A stretch of DNA of 64,000 nt from an uncultured Collinsella sp. (GCA_934621295.1 CAKTVB010000006.1:35765-99764), one strand, 5' to 3'. Counted from the stretch's first letter, positions 50,567 to 59,231 are shown. Notes: generated from the letters alone by a model not told the origin. Numbers and translations: made by a program.

Positions 50567-50611
50567 ACAAAAACGAATATACCCCTCCGTGGGAATCACC
50601 CGCGGAGGGGT
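50567..50611 (-). terminator. Intrinsic terminator of purA
   Basis: ACCCCTCCG/CGGAGGGGT arms, with further inner pairing, are followed on the minus strand by ATATTCGTTTTT; the T-run is displaced by several bases. Confidence 0.6.
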
Positions 50612-50631
50612 AGGAACCATGCGTCTATGCG

Positions 50632-51921
50632 CTACTTCCAAAAACGGTTGATGATCTGCTCGCGCTCCGCACCCACGCCGATAATCGAGACGCGCGTGTG
50701 CGCCAGGTCCTCGACGAACTCGACGTAGCTGCGAGCCTCAGCCGGCAGGTCTTCAAACGTGCGGCAACCGGTGATGTCGCAGTTCCAGCCAGGAAGCTCC
50801 TCATAGATGGGCTTGGCGTGTGCGAACAGCTCCTGATGCTCCGGGACAGACGTGTAACGCGTACCGTCGCAGTCATATGCAACGCACACCTTGATGGTGT
50901 CGAACGCCGAGAGAACATCGAGCTTGGTGAGCGCCAGATCGGTCAGGCCGTTCACGCGCGAAGAGAAATTGGCGATGGGACCGTCGAACCAACCGCAGCG
51001 ACGACGGCGACCGGTAGTGACGCCATATTCATAGCCCAGCTCGGTGAGCTTGTGGCCGCACTCGTCGGTATCGTAATCGAGCTCGGTGGGCATGGGACCA
51101 GAACCCACGCGGGTGATGTATGCCTTCATGACACCGATCACGCGGTCGACGTTCTTCATACCCACGCCGGAACCGGTGATGGCGCCGCCCGCGGTACAGT
51201 TAGAAGAGGTGACAAAGGGATAGGTGCCGTGGTCGATATCCAGCAGGGTAGCCTGGGCGCCCTCGAACAGCAGCGTCTTGCCCTCATCGATCATGTCGTT
51301 GAGCAAAAGGCCCGTCTCGCAGATATAGGGACGCAGACGCTCGGCGTACGGCAGATACTCCTCGCAAATCTGGTCGACCGTGTAGGTGGGCAGGTGATAG
51401 AGGAGCTCCAGCTCGGGGTTGACGCGAGCGAGCACAATCTCGAGCTTCTCGCGGAAGAGATTCTCGTTCAGCATATCCTGCATGCGCAGACCGATGCGGG
51501 CCATCTTATCCTGATAGCAGGGACCGATGCCGCGCCTCGTGGTGCCGATGTTGTTCTTGCCCAGCAGTGCCTCGAACGCACCATCAAGGTCCATGTGATA
51601 CGGCATGATGATGTGCGCGTTACCGGAGATGCACAGGTTCTTGGTCGAAACGCCATCGTTCTCGAACATATCGATCTCTTCGAGAACCACCTTGGGGTTC
51701 ACGACGCAGCCATTAGCGATAACGGCCTTCTTATCTGCATACATGATGCCGGAGGGAATCTGGTGCAGACCGTATTTCTTGTCACCCACCACGATGGTGT
51801 GGCCAGCATTGTTGCCACCGGAGTAGCGCACAACGCCATCAAAATCGCCTGCGATAAGGTCGACGATTTTGCCTTTGCCCTCGTCGCCCCACTGACCTCC
51901 GACCAACACGGTAGACGGCAT
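50632..51921 (-). CDS. purA: Adenylosuccinate synthetase
   Basis: The 429-residue GTP-dependent enzyme converts IMP to adenylosuccinate. It shows VGGQWGDEGKGKIVDL, NNAGHTIVVG, GTTRRGIGPCYQDK and a central FEGAQATLLDIDHGTYPFVTSS. ATG 51921 has AAGGAG five bases upstream; a longer frame to 51957 is unsupported. It lies 68 bases downstream of dnaB. Confidence 0.97.
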   Translation of the reverse strand: MPSTVLVGGQWGDEGKGKIVDLIAGDFDGVVRYSGGNNAGHTIVVGDKKYGLHQIPSGIMYADKKAVIANGCVVNPKVVLEEIDMFENDGVSTKNLCISGNAHIIMPYHMDLDGAFEALLGKNNIGTTRRGIGPCYQDKMARIGLRMQDMLNENLFREKLEIVLARVNPELELLYHLPTYTVDQICEEYLPYAERLRPYICETGLLLNDMIDEGKTLLFEGAQATLLDIDHGTYPFVTSSNCTAGGAITGSGVGMKNVDRVIGVMKAYITRVGSGPMPTELDYDTDECGHKLTELGYEYGVTTGRRRRCGWFDGPIANFSSRVNGLTDLALTKLDVLSAFDTIKVCVAYDCDGTRYTSVPEHQELFAHAKPIYEELPGWNCDITGCRTFEDLPAEARSYVEFVEDLAHTRVSIIGVGAEREQIINRFWK

Positions 51922-51989
51922 CTTGACTCCTTCACGAATACAAGCGCAATTGCGCATTCAAACGTATCTATTATAGGCGCACGTCCGCG

Positions 51990-53357
51990 CTATTCCTCGG
52001 CATGCTCGTTAAGCTCATAAAACTTAGTGGAGGCAGCCAGGAAGACCAGGTCCACATCGCCAATAGGGCCCGAACGGTTCTTGGCAACGATAATTCGCGT
52101 GATGCCCTCGGGCGGTCGGTCCTCGCGCCCAGCCTCCTGTTCATTGCTCGAGCGGTCGAGGAACATGACGATGTCGGCGTCCTGCTCGATGGAGCCCGAT
52201 TCACGAAGGTCGGAAAGCTGCGGACGCTTGCCGGTACGAGACTCGACGGCACGGGAAAGCTGCGAAAGCGAAATGACGGGAACGGCGAGCTCTTTGGCCA
52301 TAATCTTAAGGGCACGCGACATCTCGGAAACCTCGACAGTACGGCTCTCGGCGCGACGACCCGCAGGGGGACTCACCAGCTGCAGGTAGTCGAGGATGAT
52401 AATGGCTTTCTCCTTGTTATGGAGCATACGGCGCGCTTTGGCGCGGATCTCGGTTACCGTAATTCCCGGGGTGTCATCGATCAAGATATCAAGGCTAGAG
52501 AGATCCTCTGCCGCTTGGCCGATATTCGCCCACTCCTGCGGAGAAATCTTACCTGTGCGGAAATTGGACATGCTGACCTGCGCATGAGCGCAAATAAAGC
52601 GCTGGGCGATTTCCTTACCGCTCATCTCCAGGGAGAAGAACGCTACGGTATACCCCTCAGACGCAGCGTTGAGGGCGAGGTTGAGTGCAAACGAAGTCTT
52701 ACCGACAGCAGGACGCGCGCCGATGATGACCAGCTGACCCTCGCGCAAGCCCATGAGCATGCGGTCGAGGCTGGGATAACCCGTGGGAACGCCTGCGGCA
52801 ACACCGCCGGCCTCGCAGACCTCTTTTGCCTCGTTAAAGGCCTCGATCAAAAAGTCATTCAGCGGCTTGTACGCATTTTTGACCTCGCGGTCGGTCACGG
52901 ACAGCAGCATACTCTCTGCGCGCTCGACAACCTCTTTGGTATCGGTCGGAGCGTTGTAGGCAAGCTGATTGATCTGGTTGGTGGCACCGATGATCTCGCG
53001 CAGCATGGCGTCGCGACGCACGATGGAAGCGTGGTGCTGCCAGTTGACGAGCGAAAGCGTCTGGCCCATGAGCTCGAGGATGTAGGCCTCGCCGCCCACC
53101 TCTTGCAGCTTGTTTTTAGAGCTGAGGTAGTCGATGAGGGTGATGGAGTCGATGGGAAGGCTGCGATCATACATGTCGTGCATGGTCTCGAACAGCGCCT
53201 TGTTCATCGGACGATAGAAGTCGTCGGGCAGAAGCTCGGTAAGCGCCTCCTCCACAACCTCACTGGAGAGAAGCATGGCCGAAAGCACATTTGCCTCCGC
53301 GTCCGGGTTATTGGGAAGGCCCTGATGCGTCCCGCGCTCGGCAAGAGACAGGTCCAT
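51990..53357 (-). CDS. dnaB: Replicative DNA helicase
   Basis: The 455-residue hexameric helicase has an N-terminal helical domain (PNNPDAEANVLSAMLLS) and a RecA-like C-terminal motor with Walker A GARPAVGKTS, FFSLEMSGKE, ILDYLQLVSP and SQLSRAVESRTGKRP. No intein is present. ATG 53357 follows AAGGAG with five bases. It lies downstream of a 578-base AT-rich gap and the rplI gene, the classical rplI-dnaB order, followed by purA. Confidence 0.97.
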   Translation of the reverse strand: MDLSLAERGTHQGLPNNPDAEANVLSAMLLSSEVVEEALTELLPDDFYRPMNKALFETMHDMYDRSLPIDSITLIDYLSSKNKLQEVGGEAYILELMGQTLSLVNWQHHASIVRRDAMLREIIGATNQINQLAYNAPTDTKEVVERAESMLLSVTDREVKNAYKPLNDFLIEAFNEAKEVCEAGGVAAGVPTGYPSLDRMLMGLREGQLVIIGARPAVGKTSFALNLALNAASEGYTVAFFSLEMSGKEIAQRFICAHAQVSMSNFRTGKISPQEWANIGQAAEDLSSLDILIDDTPGITVTEIRAKARRMLHNKEKAIIILDYLQLVSPPAGRRAESRTVEVSEMSRALKIMAKELAVPVISLSQLSRAVESRTGKRPQLSDLRESGSIEQDADIVMFLDRSSNEQEAGREDRPPEGITRIIVAKNRSGPIGDVDLVFLAASTKFYELNEHAEE

Positions 53358-53866
53358 GCGCACTCCTTTTTCTCATGATGCTTAACGTATCAATAGTACG
53401 GCACGGCGAGCCCGTTTCACGGGTCCCATGTTTTAAACATGCCTAAACGTTTTATGTACAAGCAAGGTACAAGTTTCAACTTCAACTTGAAGGCACATCT
53501 TTGACCTGCGGCAATAGCAGTTATCAACGTTTTCAACAATTATTACCTGCGCTTTTGCTGAGTTTTCAACAATAAAGCTCTGACCTGCGTTTATTCATTT
53601 TTAACCAGCGATTTACCGGAACTTTATCGTTTTTGATTTGCTGGTTTTATTATTTTCGCAGGTAGAGATAGCTATTTATACAATGCGCAGGTAGATGCCT
53701 TGCATTCCCTTGATACAAGAATGGAAATGCTGCATTCGTTCCCACTGGTCTACTCCAGCTTTTCAACAGCAGGTCAAATGCATTGTTGTGGATTTCTCCC
53801 ATGTCACAGCAATGCGCGCCGTGACACTCAAAAAACAAAGCGTCGCCGCCTAAAAGGGTCTCGACA
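53358..53866. other. AT-rich non-coding region with repeated short motifs between rplI and dnaB
   Basis: No supported gene occurs in this stretch. ACCTGCG occurs at 53504, 53545 and 53583 on the plus strand and inverted (CGCAGGT) at 53657 and 53686. TTTTCAACA occurs at 53530, 53563 and 53760, and TTATCAACG at 53521. Short frames here are in low-complexity AT-rich DNA without ribosome sites. It must contain the dnaB promoter; a protein-binding array is likely. Confidence 0.6.
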
Positions 53867-53904
53867 TAAAAAAGGCTTGGGGCCCAAAACGTGCTCCAAG
53901 CCTT
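53867..53904 (-). terminator. Intrinsic terminator of rplI
   Basis: AAGGCTTGG/CCAAGCCTT arms are followed on the minus strand by a TTTTTT run, about 32 bases after the rplI stop. Confidence 0.85.
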
Positions 53905-53935
53905 CATGTCAATGCGACATATGCAGCGAGTAAAG

Positions 53936-54466
53936 TTACTCGGCAGTAGCCTCGGTCTCGACCTCGGCGACAGCCTCCTCGGCGGTCTCCTCAGCCTCGG
54001 GCTCCTCGACAACCTCCTCGGCGGTAACGCCAACGAGAACGGTCACAGTAGCGCGAATCTCGCGATACAGAGCCACGGGAACCTCATGGGCACCGGCAAC
54101 CTTGATAGGCTTGCCGAGCTCGACGCGCTTACGGTCGACCTCAACACCGAGGTCGGCCTTGATCGCGTCGGCGACCATGGAGGCGGTAACGGAACCAAAC
54201 AGCACGCCCTCGTCGCCGACCTTGGCGTCGACGGTGACGGACTTGCCATCGATGGACTCCTTGAGCGCGTTGGCGTCGGCAATGCGGACGGCCTCGCGCT
54301 TCTCAATGTTGTTGCGACGCTCCTCGAGCTGCTTCAGATTGCCCTTGGTTGCCGCAACGGCGAGCTTCTTAGGGAACAGGTAGTTCTCGGCGTAACCCTG
54401 AGCGACGTCTACGACGTCACCCTCGCCACCCTTGCCCTTGATCTCACCCAAGAGAATGACTTTCAT
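53936..54466 (-). CDS. rplI: 50S ribosomal protein L9
   Basis: The 176-residue protein starts with the conserved MKVILLGEIKGKGGEGDVVDVA, followed by GYAENYLFPKKLA, a long connecting helix, and the C-terminal domain (DEGVLFGSVTASMVADAI). A Glu/Ala-rich tail of about 25 residues extends beyond the usual 150. AAGGAGATCTC precedes the ATG. It is the last gene of the rpsF-ssb-rpsR-DUF2232-rplI series. Confidence 0.96.
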   Translation of the reverse strand: MKVILLGEIKGKGGEGDVVDVAQGYAENYLFPKKLAVAATKGNLKQLEERRNNIEKREAVRIADANALKESIDGKSVTVDAKVGDEGVLFGSVTASMVADAIKADLGVEVDRKRVELGKPIKVAGAHEVPVALYREIRATVTVLVGVTAEEVVEEPEAEETAEEAVAEVETEATAE

Positions 54467-54511
54467 GAGATCTCCTTGCGGAAATGCACCACTTGCGCGG
54501 TGCGCAAACGT

Positions 54512-55498
54512 TTATTGTTTTGCCTTATCCACTCGAACTTGCTCCCGCGCAAGACCGCGGAAGTTCGCCCAGATATCGATAAGACCGACGATGCACATTG
54601 CGAAGAACATCGTCTCGAGCCAAACGGTCAAAAACGTGATCACAAACCTGGTTAAGCAGCCCATGCGGCGCTTCGCCTCGAGCGCAGAAACCACGCCAAA
54701 GCCTTGAAGCGCAAAGACAACACGCAGGCTCGCCAGAGCAGACGCACATACCGTGCGCACCAGCTGCGCCTGCGGGATATCCGCAAAGGACGCCCCGAGT
54801 CCCAGGATGCAAAGAGCCAATACACCGACGCACCACATGGGGGCATCGAAATTGGCAATCTGCGGCATGCGGCGAACACCCGTGCGACGCACGGACATCG
54901 TATAAGATCCAATACCCGCAACCAGCGCGTCAAACATAGCCGATGCCACATAGACAAACGGCCAGATGACCCGAAGGAGCGGCATGACTTGCGAAACGAG
55001 CAAGTCACCCTGGATATCGGATCCCACCGCAGAACGAACGGTCTGCTGGAGCAGCGCGATGAAGGACTCCGAAAGCGATACACCCGACATCGAAGCGATA
55101 GACGCATCAATGCCAAGCGAAAGCAGCGAAGCCGCAACGATCACGATACACACCGCGGTCACGCTCGCTCGTCCGCGCCACATGCACCAGGTGATGCCTG
55201 CAGCACAAACAAACACGGGAACAAGGGAAAGAGCGAACACGAAATCCCAAGCACATGCAGCGGCAAAAACCACCAGACACACGCCAAGACCCGCACAAAG
55301 GCCCTTGCCTTTCTTTGCCTCAAGTAGCTCGCGCATACCGTAGGCAAGAAGAAACACTCCCAAATAAGGGAGATACGAACTCGCCGCAGCGCCCAATGCT
55401 GTCCAAAGCAAGCCCTGAAGCAGCACGGCGGGTCGCACCGGAGGCTTAGACCCCGCCGGTACGATTTGGCGCTGAGGTTCGTCGTTCCCGTCGATCAT
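54512..55498 (-). CDS. DUF2232/YybS-like multi-pass membrane protein
   Basis: The protein of about 328 residues has eight or so hydrophobic segments and lies between rpsR and rplI, the usual place of the YybS/DUF2232 family. Recognisable parts are the N-terminal LLWTALGAAASSYLPYLGVFLLAYGMRELLEAKKGKG and the late VRRMPQIANFDAPMW block. The ATG at 55498 is preferred to an in-frame TTG at 55504; the ribosome site is weak (AGG). Function is unknown, possibly linked to envelope or cell division. Confidence 0.82.
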   Translation of the reverse strand: MIDGNDEPQRQIVPAGSKPPVRPAVLLQGLLWTALGAAASSYLPYLGVFLLAYGMRELLEAKKGKGLCAGLGVCLVVFAAACAWDFVFALSLVPVFVCAAGITWCMWRGRASVTAVCIVIVAASLLSLGIDASIASMSGVSLSESFIALLQQTVRSAVGSDIQGDLLVSQVMPLLRVIWPFVYVASAMFDALVAGIGSYTMSVRRTGVRRMPQIANFDAPMWCVGVLALCILGLGASFADIPQAQLVRTVCASALASLRVVFALQGFGVVSALEAKRRMGCLTRFVITFLTVWLETMFFAMCIVGLIDIWANFRGLAREQVRVDKAKQ

Positions 55499-55524
55499 CG
55501 TCAAAACCTAAAGGCCCAGGGTAC

Positions 55525-55791
55525 CTAGCCGCGGTTGCGCTCGCCGCGGGAAGAAACCACGGGAACGGCGTAGGGCAGGAGAGCCATCTCGCGAGCGCGC
55601 TTGATTGCGTTCGCGATGTCGTGCTGATGCTGCGTGCAAGCGCCAGTGACGCGACGGGGCTTGATCTTGCCACGATCGGTCATGTACTTACGGAGAAGCT
55701 GAGTATCCTTGTAGTCGATATACTCGGTGTTCTCCTTGCAGAACTGGCAGTACTTACGACGCGGCTGACGTGCAGAATAATCATTAGCCAT
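55525..55791 (-). CDS. rpsR: 30S ribosomal protein S18
   Basis: The 88-residue basic protein has FCKENTEYIDYKDTQLLRKY, DRGKIKPRRVTGACTQHQHD and IKRAREMALLPY, the complete S18 signature. Two N-terminal cysteines are present (CQFC). It forms a complex with S6, encoded by rpsF in the same cluster. Confidence 0.97.
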   Translation of the reverse strand: MANDYSARQPRRKYCQFCKENTEYIDYKDTQLLRKYMTDRGKIKPRRVTGACTQHQHDIANAIKRAREMALLPYAVPVVSSRGERNRG

Positions 55792-55874
55792 GTCAAAAAT
55801 ACCTTTCGATACAACGCCAGGCTATTCAAGCCGGCGCCATCACCTAACTGGTGACATCCGCAGGTTATGCAACC

Positions 55875-56348
55875 TTAAAACGGAATGTCCTCATCGTAGA
55901 CGTCGACCGCGGGCGGCGCCTGCACGGGGGCAGGAGCTGCTTGCGGTGCCGGTGCGGGGGCATAGCCGCCGCCGTAGGAGTTACTACCGTTCTGGCCGTA
56001 ACCACCCTGGCCGCCCTGGCTGCCGCGGCTCATAAACTCGATCTCATCGACGATGACCTCGAGTTTGCTGCGGCGCTGGCCGTCGCGCTCCCAGGAGCTG
56101 TAACGGAGCTTGCCTTCGATCGCAACCTTCGTCCCCTTGGAGAGATAGCGGCTCACGGCCTCGGCACGGGTGCCGAACATCGTGCAGTCCACGAAGTTGG
56201 GGTAGTCCTCCCAGTCGCCCGTCTGCGGGTTCTTGCGGCGGTCGTTGACGGCAACGCCAAACGAAAGCACTTGCGTGCCGCCGGCGGTTGCGCGCAGCTC
56301 GGGATCGCGCGTGAGGTTACCGGAAATGTTCACTCGATTGATGCTCAT
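55875..56348 (-). CDS. ssb: Single-stranded DNA-binding protein
   Basis: The 157-residue protein has an OB fold (INRVNISGNLTRDPELRATAGG, VDCTMFGTRAEAVSRYLSKG, YSSWERDGQRRSKLEVIVDE), a Gly/Gln/Asn/Pro-rich linker, and the acidic C-terminal tip DEDIPF that recruits partner proteins. It lies between rpsF and rpsR as in most bacteria. Confidence 0.97.
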   Translation of the reverse strand: MSINRVNISGNLTRDPELRATAGGTQVLSFGVAVNDRRKNPQTGDWEDYPNFVDCTMFGTRAEAVSRYLSKGTKVAIEGKLRYSSWERDGQRRSKLEVIVDEIEFMSRGSQGGQGGYGQNGSNSYGGGYAPAPAPQAAPAPVQAPPAVDVYDEDIPF

Positions 56349-56410
56349 GCTGACTCACTACCTCTCGGGTGCGGTCGACTCGATGGCCGGCCGCGCTTCA
56401 TGTCGGATTT

Positions 56411-56704
56411 CTACTCCTGGTCGTCGCGACGGACGATCATGTGACGGATCACGGCGTCGGTGATGCGCATAACGCGGTCGAGCTCGGCGATCTGAGTAGG
56501 ATCTGCATGGAACTTGATGAGGGTGTAGTCACCTTCGGTGAGATCGTTGATCTCGTAGGCGAGCTTGCGCTTGCCCCACTCGTCAACGTTGTCGACCTTA
56601 CCGTTACCCTCGGCGATCGTGGTATCGATGCGCTTCATGACAGCGAGACGAGTCTCGGGGTCGAGAGTGGGGTCGACGAAGAACAGCAGTTCATAAGCCT
56701 TCAT
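56411..56704 (-). CDS. rpsF: 30S ribosomal protein S6
   Basis: The 97-residue protein starts MKAYELLFFVDPTLDPETR and contains VDEWGKRKLAYEINDLTEGDYTLIKF, diagnostic of S6. AGGAGG lies seven bases before ATG 56704; the longer frame to 56725 is rejected. It is the first gene of the rpsF-ssb-rpsR cluster, with a structured leader upstream. Confidence 0.97.
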   Translation of the reverse strand: MKAYELLFFVDPTLDPETRLAVMKRIDTTIAEGNGKVDNVDEWGKRKLAYEINDLTEGDYTLIKFHADPTQIAELDRVMRITDAVIRHMIVRRDDQE

Positions 56705-56850
56705 TTGGTCACCTCCTCTGGGCATAAGGCTCCGGGTCGTGAAGGTGCGCCCGGGGCAGGAAAAGACTTGATTATGCTAGACCATCTCTGCTCGATACGC
56801 ATCTTCGCAGCTAGAACCTCATGAGCTCTACATAACCGCGTTATGCGAAC

Positions 56851-56908
56851 GTCTCCCGAAGGACAACCTGGAACAGCCTTCTTGCCCTTGACGCCGCCTT
56901 CGGGAGAC
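56851..56908 (-). promoter_or_regulatory. Candidate structured leader of rpsF (S6:S18 binding type)
   Basis: Perfect 12-base arms GTCTCCCGAAGG/CCTTCGGGAGAC lie in the rpsF leader, 147 bases before the start, without a T-run on either strand. Known biology: S6:S18 complexes repress their own mRNA through a leader hairpin in many bacteria. The match to that motif is suggested by position, not proven. The rest of 56705-57160 shows no gene. Confidence 0.4.
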
Positions 56909-57097
56909 CTAGAGCAAAGCATGTCACGGGTCATGTCCGTCTCATCAAACAGATATGGCGAAATAACACTCGATGTATTCCGCAGATTCTCACCCAAAAT
57001 CAAACAATGCCAGATAAAAGGCATCGCCGTGTAAGCTATTCCACGCACGAGCACAAAAGGAGCCTGCTCATATTTCTTAAAAAACACTCAATAACGT

Positions 57098-57126
57098 TTG
57101 ATATGACAAACCTGACGTCGTATTAC
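57098..57126 (+). promoter_or_regulatory. Sigma-70-type promoter of the hotdog thioesterase gene
   Basis: TTGATA (57098-57103) and TATTAC (57121-57126) are separated by 17 bases and lie 35 bases before the ATG at 57161. Confidence 0.6.
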
Positions 57127-57160
57127 ACTGTTTGTTAATCAATCAACGTAAGGAGACCCC

Positions 57161-57694
57161 ATGCAACCGGATACCGACGCTTCATCCGCATGCTCTTGCA
57201 ACGACGCCTGCGAGCATGAGAATCAAAACGTCTCCTCCATGTGCCTTGTCTGCGGTAAAGACAATCCGTTCTCCCTCCACGCTCAAATTGTGGAACATCC
57301 CGAGAACGATGAGGTTATTTGCTATTTCACGCCGCAAGAGATGCACCAGAGCTATCCCGATCGCGTGCACGGAGGTATCTCGGCGGCAGTACTTGACGAG
57401 GTGATTGGTCGCGCCGTTCAAATGAATCATCCCGATATCTGGGGCGTCACCATCTCCCTTTCGCTTAAGTATCGCAGGCCTCTCCCTTACGGAACGCGCC
57501 TGGAATGTCACGGTCGCTGCACTAAAATCACGCGCCGTACGTTTGAGGGAGAAGGCGAGATCTTGACACCCGATGGCAAGGTCGCCGTCCAGGCTACGGG
57601 AACATACGCCATCTGTCCGCCCGACGCCATGACCGGCGAAGGAGACCTTGACGACATGTGGTTTGAAGACGACCGCTCTGTCGAAGGCCTCTAG
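57161..57694 (+). CDS. PaaI-type hotdog thioesterase
   Basis: The 177-residue protein has an N-terminal Cys-rich stretch (SACSCNDACEH ... SSMCLVCGKDN) and then a hotdog domain with the RVHGGISAAVLDEVIGRAV helix, whose HGG motif marks the PaaI/YigI superfamily, and SLSLKYRRPLPYGTRL. AAGGAG precedes the ATG by five bases. It probably hydrolyses an acyl-CoA thioester; the substrate is unknown. The CLVCGKDNP segment before the domain is typical of a PaaI subgroup. Confidence 0.85.
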   Translation: MQPDTDASSACSCNDACEHENQNVSSMCLVCGKDNPFSLHAQIVEHPENDEVICYFTPQEMHQSYPDRVHGGISAAVLDEVIGRAVQMNHPDIWGVTISLSLKYRRPLPYGTRLECHGRCTKITRRTFEGEGEILTPDGKVAVQATGTYAICPPDAMTGEGDLDDMWFEDDRSVEGL

Positions 57695-57710
57695 CTCGAC
57701 CTTCATATAA

Positions 57711-57766
57711 ACAAAAAGCTCCCATCGCTGGAAGCTCTCAATTCAAACTGGCGGAGGAGGAGGGAT
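57711..57766. repeat. Direct repeat copy 1 (tRNA-Ser 3' end plus terminator)
   Basis: This 56-base segment matches 57909-57965 except for one C/T change and one missing A. It contains a terminator hairpin (minus strand, AGCTTCC/GGGAGCT followed by TTTTT) and the last 16 or so bases of the tRNA-Ser gene, but no tRNA body. Confidence 0.8.
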
Positions 57767-57908
57767 GTCCCTGGCGCTTTCGCGCCAGGATCGCTGCGGC
57801 GCCGGCGCGCCTTGCGTGCTGCGCTGCAAACGCTCGCGCGTTTGCCCAGCTCCGCACCCTGCCGGGTTCGAACCCCTCCTCCTGCTTCTGCACAAGGCGA
57901 GCCCGATA
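57767..57908. other. GC-rich structured insert between the two tRNA-end repeats
   Basis: About 142 bases hold several perfect stems, including CCTGGCGC-GAAA-GCGCCAGG (a GNRA-loop hairpin on the minus strand) and GCAAACGC/GCGTTTGC, and a T-arm-like GGTTCGAACCC. No coding frame is supported. Confidence 0.5.
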
Positions 57909-57965
57909 ACAAAAAAGCTCCCATTGCTGGAAGCTCTCAATTCAAACTGGCGGAGGAGGAGGGAT
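57909..57965. repeat. Direct repeat copy 2, at the 3' end of the tRNA-Ser(CGA) gene
   Basis: The second copy of the 56-57-base repeat includes the terminator of the tRNA gene (stem 57916-57935, T-run 57911-57916 on the minus strand) and the tRNA acceptor end. Confidence 0.8.
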
Positions 57966-58038
57966 TCGAACCCTCGTGACCTTATACAGGCCAAACGGTT
58001 TTCGAGACCGCCGCATTCAACCACTCTGCCACCCCTCC
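57948..58038 (-). tRNA. tRNA-Ser(CGA)
   Basis: The 91-base class II tRNA pairs acceptor GGAGGGG with CTCCTCC, then has G73 and encoded CCA. The anticodon loop CTCGAAA gives CGA, a long variable arm is present, and the T-arm contains GGTTCGAATCC. A terminator follows within repeat copy 2. Confidence 0.93.
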
Positions 58039-58088
58039 GCGTGGGGTAGAAAACAGGGCGCGCCATAAGACACGCCCTGAGTGAAATC

Positions 58089-58179
58089 TGGCGGAGAGTC
58101 GGGGATTTGAACCCCGGAGACGCTTTTGACGCCTACACGATTTCCAATCGTGCTCCTTCGGCCGCTCGGACAACTCTCC
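58089..58179 (-). tRNA. tRNA-Ser(GGA)
   Basis: This 91-base class II tRNA has acceptor GGAGAGT, anticodon loop TTGGAAA (anticodon GGA), a long variable arm, T-arm GGTTCAAATCC, G73 and CCA. It lies 50 bases upstream of tRNA-Ser(CGA) on the same strand; the two are probably co-transcribed. Confidence 0.93.
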
Positions 58180-58370
58180 GTTAAGTGCATAGGCAATTCT
58201 ACCGGAATATCTGTAACTTGCAACCGAGAATCTTCCAAATTTTTAAGCCGTCAAGCGAAAAGGCGTTTTGATACCCATTCTCGACGCGTAAGATAGGGCG
58301 CGGACGGGCGCGCAAAACTCACCGCGTCCGTCGCGCACGCCACCAATTATCTGTCCCCCCTGGAGTGCCC

Positions 58371-59096
58371 GTGTTCGCTATCTGCACCCTTCTTTCCCAT
58401 ACCTTATCCGGCGTTACCGGCGCCGTCATGATCTCCACGCCCGTGTATTCCCAGCCCGTTGCCATTCCCGTCTGGCTCGAGCTGGCGGCCGTCATCGCTG
58501 CCTCTATATCGGGTGTACTCACGGCCCGCAGGCGCAACCTCGACCTCATCGGCGCCATTGCACTTGCCGTCGTGTGCGGCCTTGGAGGAGGTCTATTGCG
58601 TGACATGACCCTTCAAGTGGGAGACGTCTACATCCTCAAACAGCCGCTCGCACTCCCCATCTCCATCGCAACCGCCGCCATTATCTATATCGTTCCCGCC
58701 GTTGTCGACAAGCCCGAGCGTCTTATCCCCGTGCTCGACATCCTCTCGGTTGGCATCTACTCCGCAACTGGCGCCGACAAGGCGTTTGTCCACGGCTTCG
58801 ATCCCTTTGTCTGCATCATGATGGGCGTGTTCACCGCCGTAGGTGGAGGAATGCTGCGCGACGGATTTATGGGGGACGTGCCCGGCATCTTCCAGCGAAC
58901 AAACTTCTATGCCATCGCCTCCATCGGAGGCGGAACGACCTATGTGGCGCTCATGAGTCTTACACCCATATCCAGCGTGGCCGCACTCGTTGCCTGCGTT
59001 TTCGTAACGATTGCTTTGCGCTGGCTCTCGGTTCGCTTCGACATCAAAAGCCCCACCGAGGATGACTTCGCACGCTGGTTTCGTCGTAAAAAATAG
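58371..59096 (+). CDS. TRIC/UPF0126-family membrane protein
   Basis: The protein of about 241 residues has seven hydrophobic segments and two copies of the family's glycine-rich signature (VVCGLGGGLLRDMTLQ and VFTAVGGGMLRDGFMGDVP), as in bacterial trimeric intracellular cation channels (UPF0126). The start is a GTG at 58371 with GGAG five bases upstream; the GTG at 58365 overlaps the ribosome site. The basic C-terminus is FRRKK. A potassium-permeable channel role is known for homologues; here it is inferred. Confidence 0.9.
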   Translation: MFAICTLLSHTLSGVTGAVMISTPVYSQPVAIPVWLELAAVIAASISGVLTARRRNLDLIGAIALAVVCGLGGGLLRDMTLQVGDVYILKQPLALPISIATAAIIYIVPAVVDKPERLIPVLDILSVGIYSATGADKAFVHGFDPFVCIMMGVFTAVGGGMLRDGFMGDVPGIFQRTNFYAIASIGGGTTYVALMSLTPISSVAALVACVFVTIALRWLSVRFDIKSPTEDDFARWFRRKK

Positions 59097-59169
59097 GGGA
59101 CAACCGGGCAGTTGCTCGCATCTCACACTTCCCCAACGCGCTCTTTACGCAAATGCTACCCCCAGTTTC

Positions 59170-59199
59170 TTGCCTGCCCTGCTCGCGGCAATCCATAAT
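59170..59199 (+). promoter_or_regulatory. Candidate promoter of the bactofilin-like gene
   Basis: TTGCCT and CATAAT are spaced by 18 bases, 33 bases before the ATG at 59232. Confidence 0.4.
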
Positions 59200-59231
59200 G
59201 CAATCGATACACCATCAGCTAAAGGAGCATT

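Noticed and set aside
53650..54033. 127-codon frame between dnaB and rplI
   Set aside because: It reads through the rplI terminator and low-complexity AT-rich DNA; no ribosome site.
57767..57908. Structured insert as SRP (4.5S) RNA
   Set aside because: The conserved SRP loop sequences (GGUCAGG and the AGCAGCC side) are absent, so only 'structured insert' is claimed.
57743..58066. 107-codon frame across tRNA-Ser(CGA) and the repeat
   Set aside because: It overlaps a clear tRNA gene and structured repeats.
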